A stretch of DNA of 64,000 nt from Siniperca chuatsi (lineage: Eukaryota; Chordata; Actinopteri; Centrarchiformes; Sinipercidae): NCBI RefSeq assembly GCF_020085105.1, contig NC_058046.1:23959675-24023674 (forward strand). The letters are read 5' to 3'. The translations under genes and the position numbers were made by a program. Shown here piece after piece: positions 24,095-63,611 of this stretch. Numbering within the stretch: position 1 is the stretch's first letter; every line of letters begins with the position of its first letter. The notes beneath the pieces are model-generated. The model was not told where the DNA came from. It did not search any database and saw nothing but the letters and a program-made list of their open reading frames with translations.

Positions 24095-24920
24095 TCTTCA
24101 GTTTATGGCACAATCTATTTCGTGAAGGATCTAAAGTCTAATCCTTTGGTCGCCACGCTGTCACTTTGCCAACGCATTATTTTAGTCCTCCGCTCCCGTC
24201 ACTTTTACTCCTACATCACGGCCAGGACGGAGCGAAGTGGCGTCGGGAAGCGTTCTATATCTACCACTAGGCATGCGCAATAGAGCAGAACACACAAAAA
24301 AAACGGTTAGGTCAAAATATTGTATCATAGCTGTCTGCGAAACGGCGCCTGTCCACACGTTTGTGCTTCTTATACCTTCATATCCAGCATCAAAAAAATG
24401 ACGTGCCGCGAATATCCTTCACGTCGAGAGAGCGCTAAATTCAACATTTTGTGGGGAAAAAAGATGTCCAACATGAATGCGTTTAAAACGTGTCAGCTAT
24501 AGTAAATACTGAGAAGACCGCGAAGAAGAAAGAGTATAGAGGCAGTTATCCAAACCTTTACACCGCCGGTCGTTATTGTAACGGTCCATAATCCTTAGGC
24601 ATCCACAAAATTGTAATAGGCTACACTCCTCCTTTTTCCCCAAATATATGATTCTGGTAACGATACACACAGGAAAGTCGCCACATATCGACACCCCAGA
24701 GGCACTTTCTTCCGAAAAACACCCCGTCAGTTTCATCCTGTCTCCATCGCAGCCTCCTTGGAGAGTCTGAGCAGCCAACGTCCGGGCGCAGAGGATGCTC
24801 GCGCGCTCTCTCTTTCTCTCTCCCTCGCGCTCGCTTTTCTCTCTCTCTCTCGCTCTCTCTCTCTTTGCACGGCTGCTGTTAATTTGTGGCTATTTCATCA
24901 CACAGGCACGCCGCGGTTAG
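24095..24920 (-). promoter_or_regulatory. prr16 5' UTR/promoter region
   Basis: CpG-richer sequence upstream of the prr16 start, with an NRF1-like GCATGCGCAA at 24271-24280 and a CT-rich, GAGA-type stretch at 24804-24867 on the plus strand. The exact transcription start is not visible. Confidence 0.45.
24804..24867. repeat. CT-rich simple repeat
   Basis: Interrupted CT dinucleotides with CG interruptions within the prr16 upstream region. Confidence 0.9.
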
Positions 24921-25823
24921 AGACGTCTCCTAGTTATTAGTTTTATGACGAGAACGATTGTGTTTGTTGTGTTAAAATAACTTAATTACATGCCCACTAG
25001 CTTGTACTAATGTCTATACAATCTAAGATAGCCTACTGTGCGAGTGAATGAGAATCACCTCTGCTCCTCCCACAGCCTGAACAGGATGGCAAGTTTACTA
25101 GCTTGAACAAAAACATGTCAATAACAATAACCTGGAGAACTTGTCAGCAATAACAAGAACCTGCTAACTGGTTTTAAATGTGCACTGTTTGAGCATAATA
25201 TTAGCAAGGCAGTTGAAACAACTGGATAAAACTGTTTTCTGAATTGGCAAGAGTACTCCATCCACTAGGCCACAGTACACCTTTTTAGACATTTTTGACA
25301 TGTAATTGCCGGAAAAGCACAGGTGTAATCAATAACATGAATTAACATGCTGTATTCTATTTAGTTTAGCAACTTCCAGCTTCTTGGTATTTTTCATGCT
25401 CCCTCATTTGGCTTACTTGGTCACTTTCTGTAAATGGAACAGAGCCACCAGTAATGTCATTAGATAAACCTGTGCTTTTTCTGCTGTCAAAGTCAAAATG
25501 TCTGGTGTGAAAACAGTCATATTGCAGAGTTTACTAAAGTGGGATCTTATTTCTTCTCATTCCAAGACAATCCTGATTATCATAAAAAGTTATGTCTCTT
25601 GGACAGTTGGTATCATATTGGAACAAGTTACTAATTTTTCTTGGCCTGGCCTGTGAAAAAACTTTGGCAAATAACATAACACAGATTGTAAATCATTACG
25701 ACATGGCTGCGTAACATTTTCTCACCAGTTACATACACTATTTTTCCTACTTGCAGTCTTTGCTATATACATTACTAGCTTAACCTCTAAACATTAGTTG
25801 GCCATTGCCAATTAATGATCAAC
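24921..25823. other. intergenic between prr16 and hsd17b4
   Basis: AT-rich, no exon or recognised repeat. Confidence 0.5.
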
Positions 25824-25835
25824 ATATCAAATTCA

Positions 25836-26169
25836 GGGGTGCACGGTGGCAGAGCGGCTACAGCTCCTGCCTCCCAATAAGGAGATCGTGGGTTCGTGGG
25901 TTCGATTCCCGGACACAATCTCTCTGGGTGGAGTCTGCATGTCCTCGTTACCGTGGGTTCTCTCCGGGTTCTCCGGCTTCCTCCCACCGTCCAAAGACAT
26001 GCATGTGTAGGTTAATTGATAACTCTAAAATTGCCCGTATTGAATGAATGTGTGAGTGAATGGTTGTCTGTCCAGGGTGTGCCCTGCCTAAGGCCCGAAG
26101 TCACTGGGATAGGCTCCAGTCACCCGCGACCCCCTAACGGGGACCAAGCGGTAGAAAATGGATGGATGG
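25836..26169 (+). mobile_element. tRNA-derived SINE with perfect target duplication
   Basis: The 5' part is tRNA-like with A-box TGGCAGAGCGG and B-box GGTTCGATTCC. The body contains CCGGCTTCCTCCCACCGTCC, AAAGACATGCATG and GGGATAGGCTCCAGTCACCC, shared by a very common teleost SINE. The tail is ATGG repeats. It is flanked by identical 12-base duplications ATATCAAATTCA (25824-25835 and 26170-26181), so the copy is complete and entered by retroposition. Confidence 0.92.
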
Positions 26170-26529
26170 ATATCAAATTCAAATGACTCTTAAGAGCCAT
26201 CTTACAAGGAGCATGAGAGTTAGTGTTGTGAGCAGCATAAAAATACATACATTAAATGCAAATATTCTGAATATCGAGCGTGCTGTGTTGTTAACCTAAT
26301 TTTGGTGATTAATTTTCTGCAGAAAAAAATTTGGATGATAAGCAAATTGCTGTGAGGCATGAGAACAGTTACACTGCTGCTGGTTCAGCCAGTCTTCAGG
26401 TTTAAACCTTTTTAACATATTCAGGTCATATTAAAGAACTCAAAAGGAATTTCAAATTGACCATAATATTTTAATACAATAGACACCAATTAGTTTATTT
26501 TTTCACTAGCAGAGTGGGAACAACACCTG

Positions 26530-26592
26530 CCATCATCATCATCATCATCATCACCACTGGCACCTCCATCATCATCATGGTCACCATCACCA
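26530..26592. repeat. CAT/ATC trinucleotide repeat
   Basis: Imperfect ATC units with ACC interruptions. The rest of 26182-26820 shows no gene. Confidence 0.85.
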
Positions 26593-26829
26593 TTTATGTT
26601 ATTATTTCCTAATTGTGTTGCAGACATGGTGAAAAGTTATGTAATAAGGTACAAATCAGTCAGTTAAAAAATAAAAATGTACAGAATTTGTTAATGGCTC
26701 ATAAAATATATGATAGATAGAGTGGAATTCACAAAGTTAACATAACTAAACAGATTTCTGAAGTATTAAATCATAAGATCAAAGTAGACTACACATGTGA
26801 AATCAACAGTGATGAGGGGGCTAATAAAA

Positions 26830-26970
26830 TCCTGGTTTCTGATTGGTCACTGCTGAGACTGCCCCTCGTAATTGCGGAAGTGAAACTTGAACAGTTGAAG
26901 TACACCCTGTTGTCTCTGACAATCGGTGTTGCTCTTGTAGCGTCAGGAAACTAATATCTCTGTCTTTGTC
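26830..26970 (+). promoter_or_regulatory. hsd17b4 proximal promoter/5' UTR
   Basis: Inverted CCAAT box (GATTGGTC, about 26840-26847) and an ETS-type GCGGAAGTG near 26874-26882, within 140 bases of the start codon. There is no TATA box, as expected for a housekeeping peroxisomal gene. No PPAR response element was recognised. Confidence 0.5.
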
Positions 26971-53723
<26,753 letters not shown>

Positions 53724-54541
53724 GCGCCTCAGCCAACCAATCGGATGAATCCAGGAACTAACCAACCTACCAGCTCTCGCCGTCTGTCTACTTTTCTTGC
53801 CCTGATTCGTGTGTGCACTTACATGCTTTGCCTCTCAAAGGAAATGCATGAAGAATTACCCAGTAAGATTAGTACTACTTCAGAATGTATTCGCTCATAT
53901 AAATTAATTCACTGTAGTTATGAAATGTACAAAAACTCCTTGATCAGAGGTTTTCTTCATTGTATCACATGGATCCAGATATACTTTAAAACTTTTAAAC
54001 AATGTTTTGTCATGTAGTCAGTCATAGCAGTGAAGAGAGAAGAAGCAATAATTCAGTGTCATTTCAGCTGGTTAGAGTTTACCTGGCTGGGTTCCTGCTA
54101 AATGCCCACTCAACACACATTGCCTTTTAAAGATCCAAATAAGAAATTAACCATTGGTTTTCATAAATATAATTCAATTTCACTTAAAAAGTCTCTTTTT
54201 CTAAGATATACAATATGTATCACAAGCATCTACTACAGTGAACCAAATGTTTGCCTAACATTGGGTGAATGCACTGCATGAGGTGATAACAATTCCAATC
54301 TAAACCAGCTTTAAAGCTCAGTCTGACTTAAGTCATAATTCAGTGATCTGTTATTTCATTCTAATGACTAATTCACCACACTGTCAGAGACAGTTTTATG
54401 TACCTGATACTGCAATCTCAACCGAAACTTAATCAGATGTATTAATGTAGAGTTTACTAGTTATGAAAATTATTCACTTAATTTTGAATAATGTCAACGC
54501 AATTGTAAAGAAATTCAATGGTTGCTCTTGTACGAAATAAA
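53724..54541 (+). other. hsd17b4 3' UTR
   Basis: The non-coding stretch from the stop codon to the first AATAAA (54536-54541) is about 0.8 kb. Confidence 0.6.
54536..54541 (+). terminator. hsd17b4 polyadenylation signal
   Basis: First canonical AATAAA after the stop. Alternatives on the same strand occur at 55301-55306 and 55873-55878. Confidence 0.55.
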
Positions 54542-54589
54542 GTATTTCAGCCTAAAATGTAATTTCTATATGTTTAATACATAATACAG

Positions 54590-55030
54590 CTCGCCTTGGC
54601 CCTTATGGAGATTTATAGTGAGTTTCAGCTCATTGTTTAGCTGTTCGGCCTGCAACTTTACTGTTCTGGTTCACTCTCACTGCTCTCATTGCGTTGTTTT
54701 CGGCCGCAGCAGGCAGCTGTTTACAGTGACAAGGCTCTAAAAACCCACTGTACACTACCTGCTCAGCACCCAACAGCAGACACACTTAGAGACTAGCTGG
54801 TGAACATAGTGGAGCATTTAGCAGCTAAAGAGACAGACATTTCCCTCAGGAGTTGGTAGAGACCAAAAACAGAGCTATAAGAGTCAATATTAGACTTACA
54901 TTTGCCTGATGGACGTAAAAACAGGACTCAAAATGAATGATAATGTTGCTCTGCAACTGCTAAATGTGTTCACATTCACATTCAAGTTCATCATATCGAC
55001 TTAAAAGCTGAGGTTATGTCAAGGTGCAAA
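54590..55030. mobile_element. dispersed teleost repeat after hsd17b4
   Basis: It contains GTTTTCGGCCGCAGCAGGCA, ACTACCTGCTCAGCACC and TAGTGGAGCATTTAGCAGCT, a familiar fish repeat set, placed directly downstream of the first poly(A) signal. Confidence 0.55.
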
Positions 55031-55912
55031 TACTGTAAGTTGTTGCAGGTCCCTTGTGGAGTCTTTGACCACCAGTTGCACTGTGGAGCAATGTTTTATG
55101 AAAAAGTCAAAAACAGTTTTATGTACCCGATGCTACAATCACAACAGAAATTGTTAATCAGTGCAATTATGATGAATGTCAATGGTTTTGTTTGCTCTTT
55201 AATGAAAACAGTTATTCAGACTAGAAAACATTTAAATATATTTCTTTAAAATATTTACTATGGACAGTAATTGTTGCAAAGTTTAAATATACTTGTATCT
55301 AATAAACATGTGGCTCTTTAGTTTGAGATGAGGTAGGGTTATTTTCCATCATTTACAAGGTCACATGGTTTTCATATGAAATGTACTGCAGACTGGGTAA
55401 TGGACCTCCAAATGTCAAAACTGGGAAGTAATGAGTACATTATTGTACAGTATATCTCACCCAACCTGTAGAAGCTGTGTGGATGTTCTTATATTTCCCC
55501 TAATTTGTGACAGTTTGTAAATGGCATCCCACTGAAGCTGAGACAATGTGAAAGAGAGAACATTGATGTAATGTTTGTTCATCGCAAAAATGCACTGTTA
55601 AGATCAATGGTCACCTGTTTTCAAAATTGCAAAAAACATCTGCTCGTGTTACATCATTTTTAAAAATTACGTCGGTACATTTTCTGTATATAATACGTCG
55701 ACATCTTCATTATAAAATTAGAATAATTGGATCAAATTCACATTTGGAAGATTAAAGAGAAGTCAGAGTTGAATGTGATTTGGTTCTTTTTGATTAAACC
55801 AAGTGAGTTTGTTTAATCTACTCACGCAATAGCTACACACTGATCTGTTTGTGATGTGAGTCTTTAAAGGAAAATAAACAGTATTTGGGACTTGACACTT
55901 GCTTTGATAAAA

Positions 55913-55918
55913 TTTATT
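55913..55918 (-). terminator. candidate dmxl1 polyadenylation signal
   Basis: Minus-strand AATAAA, 2.8 kb past the dmxl1 stop codon and 35 bases from a plus-strand AATAAA at 55873. It would mark the distal 3' end of dmxl1. Confidence 0.35.
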
Positions 55919-58757
55919 TCATTCTCCTGTAGGAGTACATATAGTTTGGCTTTGATTTAAAAAATAATTTTATTCTCAAGTTACTGCAGAAGTACACACA
56001 ATCTTCCAACCACTTTTGTGGGTAAAACAAAAATCGCAATGTGTCCACAAGGAAATATTGAGCAAAGAAAAGGAAAGAAATGGTACCCTAATAACAGGGA
56101 AAAAAGCAGTAAATAAGATTACATCTGCCTTTTGATCAGTCTATAGTCCTAAATATGAACATTTCATAAATATACCTGTATTTGTACAGAATAATATTCT
56201 TCATAAAGTGGCTTTGTCATCACCTACTGTTTATCTACGACTATCTCATGATTATGCAGTCATTATGAGAAGCCTAGTCTAAGGATATATACATAACTGC
56301 AATAAATCGGCTTTATCTAAAAGGTTTTCTTCAGTTTATCCTCCCTGAAATCAAAGCTAATGTAAATTTGTTTCCCTACAGCAGCACAACAAGGTTCTAT
56401 GGGTAGTTAGCCTAATGGATTATACTCCTTCACACTAAACAGCTATAGGACAGTTCGCATGAACCTCTTCCTTATTTATGTGGAAGACACATCATATTAC
56501 ACACCAACCTAGATTACACATTTTCCAAGCATGTACTGACGGCAATGTGCTGCATTTGGATGATATGTACAGAAATTAAATGATAAAAAAAACAAAAAAC
56601 TAAGTGAAGTTAAGGTAATTACTATAATTATGACAAAGGAACTGGGTAGCAAGTCTGCTAATAAAATTAAGAATACTACAAGGCAAACAATATTGTTTCC
56701 AAGGCAGTTTTCAATCATGGTCTGTATGAAAAATTAAAGTTTGGAGTCGATGAAAGGGAAGTGCATTGTTATTGGAATAAAACATTTCCACAACAAAATA
56801 GAATACTCATTAAAATGTGTTTAACTGCCCCACCCCAACCCCTTTCCATTGTCAACAGCAAAGTTTCCTGCTACATGTCCTGAAGCTTAATATTGAACAT
56901 TTCAAAAAACAAAATGCAGCCAGAAAAAGTATTATTCATGGTGTCCCATACCAACGATGTTAAATTAAAGCTACTTTGTGCAACTTAATAATAGTCAATA
57001 TTATCAGGACCAACTCTAGTACCATAGTACTGTGCCAGCATGGCAGAAGTCCTTTTCAGAGATTAAGGACACTTAATAATAATACTACTGGTTAAATCTA
57101 AACTGGGATAAACAAACATCGTACTATACATATTAATCTTATTACCAAAGGCCTGGACTGCTTTATTGACATCCGGCCTTGTACAGTTATATGCATTACA
57201 CTACATATAATTTAGCCTAATTGTATGTGCAAATAGAGTAAGAGAAATGGCGCATTCAGGTAGTCCATGAAAATTAAGAAAACGTTGTGTAATGGCCCAC
57301 ATGAAAACTCAAGTCACAAATTTCGAAAGATTTAAAGGAATTTTTCTACATTTTGCGAAATACGCTAGATGAGGATACTGACACCACTGTTGAATCTGCC
57401 TGTTAAATATGAAGCGTTAGCCAGCAGCCTGTTAGCTTAGCTTAGACTGGAAACAAGGAAACCGGTTAGCCTGGTTCTGTACGGTAACAAAATCCGCCTA
57501 CCAGCACCTCTAAAACTCACTAATTAACACGTTATACCTCGTTTGTTTAATCCGTACAACAGTCTCTGAGCTAAGCTAACCTGCTGCTGGCTGTAGCCTT
57601 ACATACCCACTTACGAGTGGCATCAATCTTCTCATCTAACGTTTCCGACAGAAAATGAGATGTCAAACTATTGCTTCGAATTTAAGATGTTTATTGTTTC
57701 CACCATTATAAAATCAAAAAGTTTCCTGTGTTCATTTCAAGTCAGGCTGGGAAAGGGCATCATACAAATGCCTACAATTAAAACGTGAAACAATAATAGT
57801 GATATGAAATTGACATCCTGTAATCACGACAAACGCCTGGTCCTCTGCGTTTCCAACCACGCTGGCTCATTTGTATTCAAAACTTTATATGGAGCACCAG
57901 AATGCGCCGGGAATCCTTGTGACTGGATATAATGTGCTTTGTACGATGCCCACTGGTCTTACTGCATTGTGCTGAGCGGGTTCAACAGTGTCGTACAGTC
58001 TTGTGGTGACGTTCAAACCCCTAAAGGGATCACTGATCGTCCCTGTAAGAAACACTGCATGCATTTTATCACCTGAACGCTCCAGCAGTAATTCCAGAAG
58101 AGCTCCCACTATCATGACTGCTTTACTAATATGAACTAGATAAGGTGATGCTGTATAGCAAGCTGCAGCTTTAGACTCTTCACAGTCTCTTGTCACACTT
58201 GCTCCTTCTGCAGCTTCACTTCCTGTGCAAAAAACAAAACAAAAAACAAAAGGCTCTCCACACTCTGTTTAGTAGACACTGAGATGGCAGTTTGTTTTGG
58301 AGAATCTCCAGCTGGGTTTTTGTCTCTCTTTCAGTTTATTCAGATCGACTGTGCCCTAGGTCGTTACCCTGTGCCCACTTTAACTTCCACCGCAGTTTAA
58401 AACACTTGTAGAGGGGCTCCTGCGTTTGGTCAGCTTTGATGCCAAATTTGAGTTCATGTCCCACACAAAGCACAGCAGATGCGATCATTTCACTGCACAG
58501 TCACACTTGGGCCCCTGGATCAGACGACACGCTCTCTCACTCTGTGAAAGTCTAAATCCTATGAATAATTCCACCTTCATTTACGCTGGTTGATAACACG
58601 TGACGTCATTGTTCTGTCATGGCATTGTTCCCCCAAAATTAACCCATGACGGCCACTGTTCCAATTAGGTTTTAAGTTATTTCCACAGCAGTGGTGCTGA
58701 TTCACTTCACATTACTCAATTAAACTGATTTAACACTTATTCTTTTTCTACATTTGT
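55919..58757 (-). other. presumed dmxl1 3' UTR
   Basis: It contains a degraded repeat (57332-57680: GTTAGCTTAGCTTAGACTGG ...) related to that at 39051. The 103-codon minus frame at 57885-58196 has no recognised domain and is not TNFAIP8. Confidence 0.4.
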
Positions 58758-61700
58758 CTATATGAAGAACTTGACATCGTTCTTGAGGTTGCCGTGGTTG
58801 TTGTTGTTGTTGTTGACAACACTGAAGCGGTTGGGTAGGATCCTCATCTTCATGGTTCCATCTGCGCCGCAGGAGAAGATGTGGTTGGTCGGCCCCACCT
58901 CTATCTGCATGACGCCCGTGCCGAGGTTCCTGAACAGCGACTGGCGAGCGTGTTCGTTTGGAAAGGTGTAGAGTGGACACTGTGTGGTCAGGCTCCAAAC
59001 CTGGGGAGTCCAGGGAAGAAGGGAACAGTTAATGAACCGAAGAGTTAGCATAGAGATTCTTTTAAACAGTACAGAACATTAAATAATAAGTCCGGTGATA
59101 TTCTGTATTTTTCTTACTGTTAACAAATCCCATGGAAAGACCAAAACCAACAATGAATTTATCCTACTAACGAGTATTATCTGCACAGCCAAAGCCTGAT
59201 ATAGCTCATTCCTCCTTGATTACAATGAACACTGTAGTTTATTTTGAGTCATACCACTCGCCACTAAAAATTCTTGATTCTGATTGGCTGGAAGGTGTGG
59301 ATTGACGTTTAGTTACCGGACAGTATAACCTACTGTATGACGCAGGTGTTCGTTTGCATTAATACGCCAGTTGTTAACAGTTAGGACAGCAACAGTGAGG
59401 CTTAGCTAAAGATCTTTGCGCTAGAGGTATTTGCGTAACCAATAAAATAGCAAACAGATTAGAAAATATATTGGAATTTTAACGTCTAATGGTAGGAGGA
59501 GGAAAGAGACCACCAGAAACACCAGAAACACGTTAGCTGCAGTGAAGTTGGTAGTCTGTGGGTCTGAGGGGGAGAGAGCGCGCTATGTAACGTTATCTCC
59601 GCTGGAAAGGCAGTTTGAATAATATGGTGTAGCAGCATGAAGCACTATTTTCTATTCTTGTGGGTTGAGCATGGTTGAGCAGAAATGTGAGATTAACAAC
59701 AAAAGTAAATTAACAAAAGGTATGTTTTATTTAATTACATATGGCTATGGATAATTTTTACGTTCCATGATTGATTTGGATTTTGTGGAGGCATTGCAAC
59801 CTGGTGTAACATACAACTTGTCAGGTAGTATCCCTTACTTGATCCCACATATACATATACTCACTGGTACACATCTGCGGTTGAAAATAGACTCCAACAA
59901 ATAAACTATTCACTTCTGTTTAGCCTTTTAAAGAAATTAAACTATATTATATTTGTGACCCGTTTTAAAAGAGACACCAATGAGTGTCCACTGAGAACAA
60001 TGCTCAGCTCTGAACTTGCATTATTTGATTCATATTCCCAGCCTGGGAGCTTTATTATTTGATAAGGTAATTCATAGACTGAAGTCTGTACATATTAGTT
60101 AATCTTCCAGTTCCATGGACTCTCATCAAACACTTTAAAAGCTTATAAATTTGCAGCACACCCATGTTAAATTTTCAATCAGCAAATATACAATTAATGA
60201 CTTCAGATGAATAACATCACATGCAGCTTTGGAGGTTTTTGTGAGCAATCATCCAGAATGAAAGTCATTTGAATTTCAAGCAGACGTGCACTGCACCATT
60301 TCTTGTAGATCTGCGTGACGCAGAGGCTTCATCCTCGGAGTGACAGCTGTGTGATCTGCGCCAACATATTCAAGTCAAGAAGATGAAAAGACCTGCTGTC
60401 TCTGGAAATATATTAGCTGAAGACGGTCATATCTCCTGCCTGTTCAGTCAAAACACTTTCTTTTGCCTTTTCCTGTGTCACCCCACTTTCACCTCACACT
60501 TGAGTCTCCCATCATTCACACTGTTGTTTCGAGCAGGTGGTTAATCATAAGTGTGACACTGGTTTCGATTGACTTTGATGGCGATCACTGTCTGCATGGA
60601 TAAATGCCATAAATGTCATCTGAATGTTGATGTGGAGGAGAGGGAGAGACATTCACACCTGGGTGCCAAACGCCCTGCAGGACTGTTGTGTCAGCAAAAG
60701 GTTAACTTTGTGCAGAGGAAATGATCAAAACTATTTTTTTAATCCGAGTTGAAGGTTTTAGAATGACTGTTCCCAGTGAAGTGCTTGTATAAAATTAATG
60801 ACTTTCTAATAAATAAAAATACTTCGGTAGAAATACTTCGGAAATTCTCTAACAGAGCAAAATGTCTGGTTTCCACATGCAACTGACCTTGAAAGCAGTC
60901 ATCAAATGCTAATAAATATTCATATATTCCCCTGTCTGGAATATACCTCTCAAAATCTCATATTCATTCAATTTTTTTGAGAAATTGATTTAATCACATT
61001 AATTAACCTGGGGATGCAAAAGTGAAATCAGTTAAAATACCTTAATGTTGCCCTCCGATGATCCACTGATAAAGCAGTCCTCAGTCGGATCCACAGCCAG
61101 TGCTTTGACCGGCGAGTCGTGGGCCTGGAAGCTCTGGCGTTGGTGCCTGTGGGGGAGCTCCAGGACGCTGATCCAGCCCTTCCTCCCACCTGTGATGAGT
61201 AGCTGCTGCCTGGGAGCCATCGAGAGCACGGTAGCACCGGACTCGTGGCAACAGAAAGCTGAAGAGAGAGAGAGCGGAGGGATGGGTTATCGAGGAGTAT
61301 ATGGATTGAGAGAAGCATTAAGGAGGGAAATAAAACAGGCAGACAGAGAGGAGAAGACATGATTGGAAAAAATATATAATATTTAGGGCTTCAATCTACA
61401 GTTATTTATTGCGTAATTTTCTCAAATCACCAATTAATCGTTTGGTCAATAAAATGTCACAAAAACAGTGAAAAATGCCCATCCGAGTTTTCTGAAGTCC
61501 AAAATTGTTTGTTTTGTTTGCCCAACAGTCCAGAACTCAAAGTTATTCAGTTTACTACTGCAGAAGATGAAGACAAACAGCAAATCTTCACATTCGAGAG
61601 GCTGGAAACAGATTTTTGGAATTTTTGCTTGAAAAAATAACTTTTAACGATTAATCAGTTATCAAAATTGTTGCTGATTCCTCAAAAAGGCTGTTACAAA

Positions 61701-63611
61701 AGACAAATGCATTTCTTGTGCTGCATCTTACCGTGCACAAGGCTGTTCGCAGGAGTCACCAGAGTGTCCCACATACACACGTTCCTGTGGAGTCAAAAAT
61801 GACCAAATTACTATCCATTCCAACATTTTAATCAAAGGACATGTCATTATCCCTGTTGGCCACAGTACAATGGTGCTGAATGGAAAATATTCAGCATTTA
61901 ATGAGAAGTTCATGGAACAGAATTTAAATGGGGGGGGGGGGACACTGGGGACAGAAATTCTCCTTCCATGTGTCTTATACCTGTTGTCTGTTGAAAGACC
62001 CGCAGTGGCAATGAGGGAGGAGGAGCCCACAAAGACGAAGTCGTGAGCTGTCTTGTTGTGGCATTGCAACGTCTGGCAGAGAGAGAAACAAAGATGATGG
62101 TTAGTGATACTGACAGTAAGCAGGGGAAGAGTAAACAAAAATGAGAATGACAGGAGAAAAACGGGAGGACACTACGAAGGTCTAGACAGACAAAACGAAA
62201 AACAAACATGTTGGAAAAAGGTAGCACATTTTAATCAGCTCTGTGAGTTTCTTACCAGGTATGGTTTGGGTGCATTCCCGCTTGTGTTGGTCTGCCAGAG
62301 ACTCAAACCTCCATCGGCATCTACGATACCAAACTACACAAAACATTCAGAGAGTAGATATCAGAATTTGCTGAAATTAAGTTAGAATTGTCCTTTATTT
62401 CACATCAGACAGACAAAAACATATTGTCGGGGTGCTCCTCCTGTGTTTGCACACCCTTTGAGAACCTTTAACTCTGTATTGTGCTCAAATTATCTTCCAA
62501 AAAAGGTCAACAGCCTCATAAGTCCAAGCACCACTTACATAACTAAAATCAGGTGCTCTGCATGTCCTCTCTTTCCAATTTTTTTTAAAGCATATTTCAG
62601 TCTTTTGGCCACAACAGGCAGATAAGATGGCACTGGCACAGGAGAGGCACCATCTGAGAAAATGATTAGCTTGAGGCGAGTGCCTGAGTTCAGAGCAGTT
62701 GAATCACTCAGATGAAGAACAATGTCTGCTGAAGCCAAACCCCCCTCTGTGGTTCGTGCCTGAATGGCAAAGTTGTGCGAGGAAGTGTGAAAATGTTACA
62801 GAATCTGACAGGCTCACATCACAATGCAGTCATATTGCAAAGCTAAGGATAGTTTGACATTTGTATGGTGATGGTTAATGTGGTTCAATTGCCCAGCCTA
62901 TACAGTACGAGTGGGTGTGTGCGAGACTTTGTAACCTTGTTTCCCTGGTGGTTGAATCGTATCCTGGTGACTCTGGAGTTGCCTGGACTTCTGAAGCAGA
63001 TGATCTGCTGGGAGTGACCCCACTCGAACATCCTCACGCTACCATCCTGAGCTCCTGTCAGGTCTGAAAAACCAAACAAAAACAAAATGTGACATAAATT
63101 CAGCTCATTTTCCAGTGCATCCCGATGAGCATTCTGGTCCCAACATGAGGTTTTGGCATTTCTTTGTTCCCAAAATAATTTATTTTATAATTGATGAAGG
63201 AAACGGTTTATTTCACACACACTTCCAACAGCTGTTCTTACAACCTGCTGGGAATTATTCCACCCAAACACCTCACAAGTGAATCTCCACTCTGTAGCTT
63301 GACTGGAAAATACAAGGTTGTAACAAGCAGGGTTTCACTCAGCCTTTTCTAAATCAACAGCAGCACTGGGAGCAGAAAAAAAACAAACAAAAAAAAACTT
63401 TGCCATTTGCTATCTACATAAGAGAAACTTTTTGGGTGATGTAATCATCCTGAAGGCTCTTTTTAACATGAGAAATATGAAGTCTGGAAAGATGCATTTA
63501 AGAGGCGGATACTCTTCTAATCTACTGACAGACATCAGAGTTGGACTTACAGTAAGGCAGCGTGGGATGGGAGGTCATTCTTCTCACATTGTTGATATTT
63601 CTCTTGATCAT
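58758..63611 (-). CDS. dmxl1: dmX-like 1 (Rabconnectin-3 family), last seven coding exons
   Basis: Exons in transcript order: 63611-63551, 63063-62936, 62333-62256, 62072-61981, 61784-61732, 61258-61041, 59000-58758. All splice sites are GT-AG and phases match, giving 290 C-terminal residues; the gene continues past the right edge. The first visible exon reads MIKRNINNVRRMTSHPTLPY. Successive WD40 blades include TGAQDGSVRMFEW, GIVDADGGLSLWQ, NVCMWDTL, LLITGGRKGWISVLEL, FISGSSEGNIKVWSL and IFSCGADGTMKMRIL. The ending LKNDVKFFI resembles DMXL1; DMXL2, as I recall it, ends NRILDIL. DMXL proteins with WDR7 form the Rabconnectin-3 complex that promotes V-ATPase assembly and acidification of endosomes and vesicles. 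A six-Asn run from a CAA-type repeat sits 14 residues before the end and looks lineage specific. The last intron (61040-59001) is 2 kb. Confidence 0.95.
59240..59640. mobile_element. dispersed repeat in the last dmxl1 intron
   Basis: It starts with CACTCGCCACTAAAAATTCT and TGATTGGCTGGAAGGTGTGG, a common teleost repeat start; the right border is unclear. The rest of the intron shows no exon. Confidence 0.45.
61382..61690. mobile_element. AGGGCTTCAATCTACAG MITE-like repeat, degenerate
   Basis: Shares CACCAATTAATCGTTTGGTC, AAATGTCACAAAAACAGTG and TTTTAACGATTAATCAGTTA with the 43163 and 47052 copies. It lies in the intron between the fifth and sixth visible dmxl1 exons. Confidence 0.65.

Noticed and set aside
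57885-58196. 103-codon minus frame as a possible tnfaip8
   Set aside because: It shares no segment with the TNFAIP8 four-helix family, lies in the presumed dmxl1 3' UTR and is about half the expected length.
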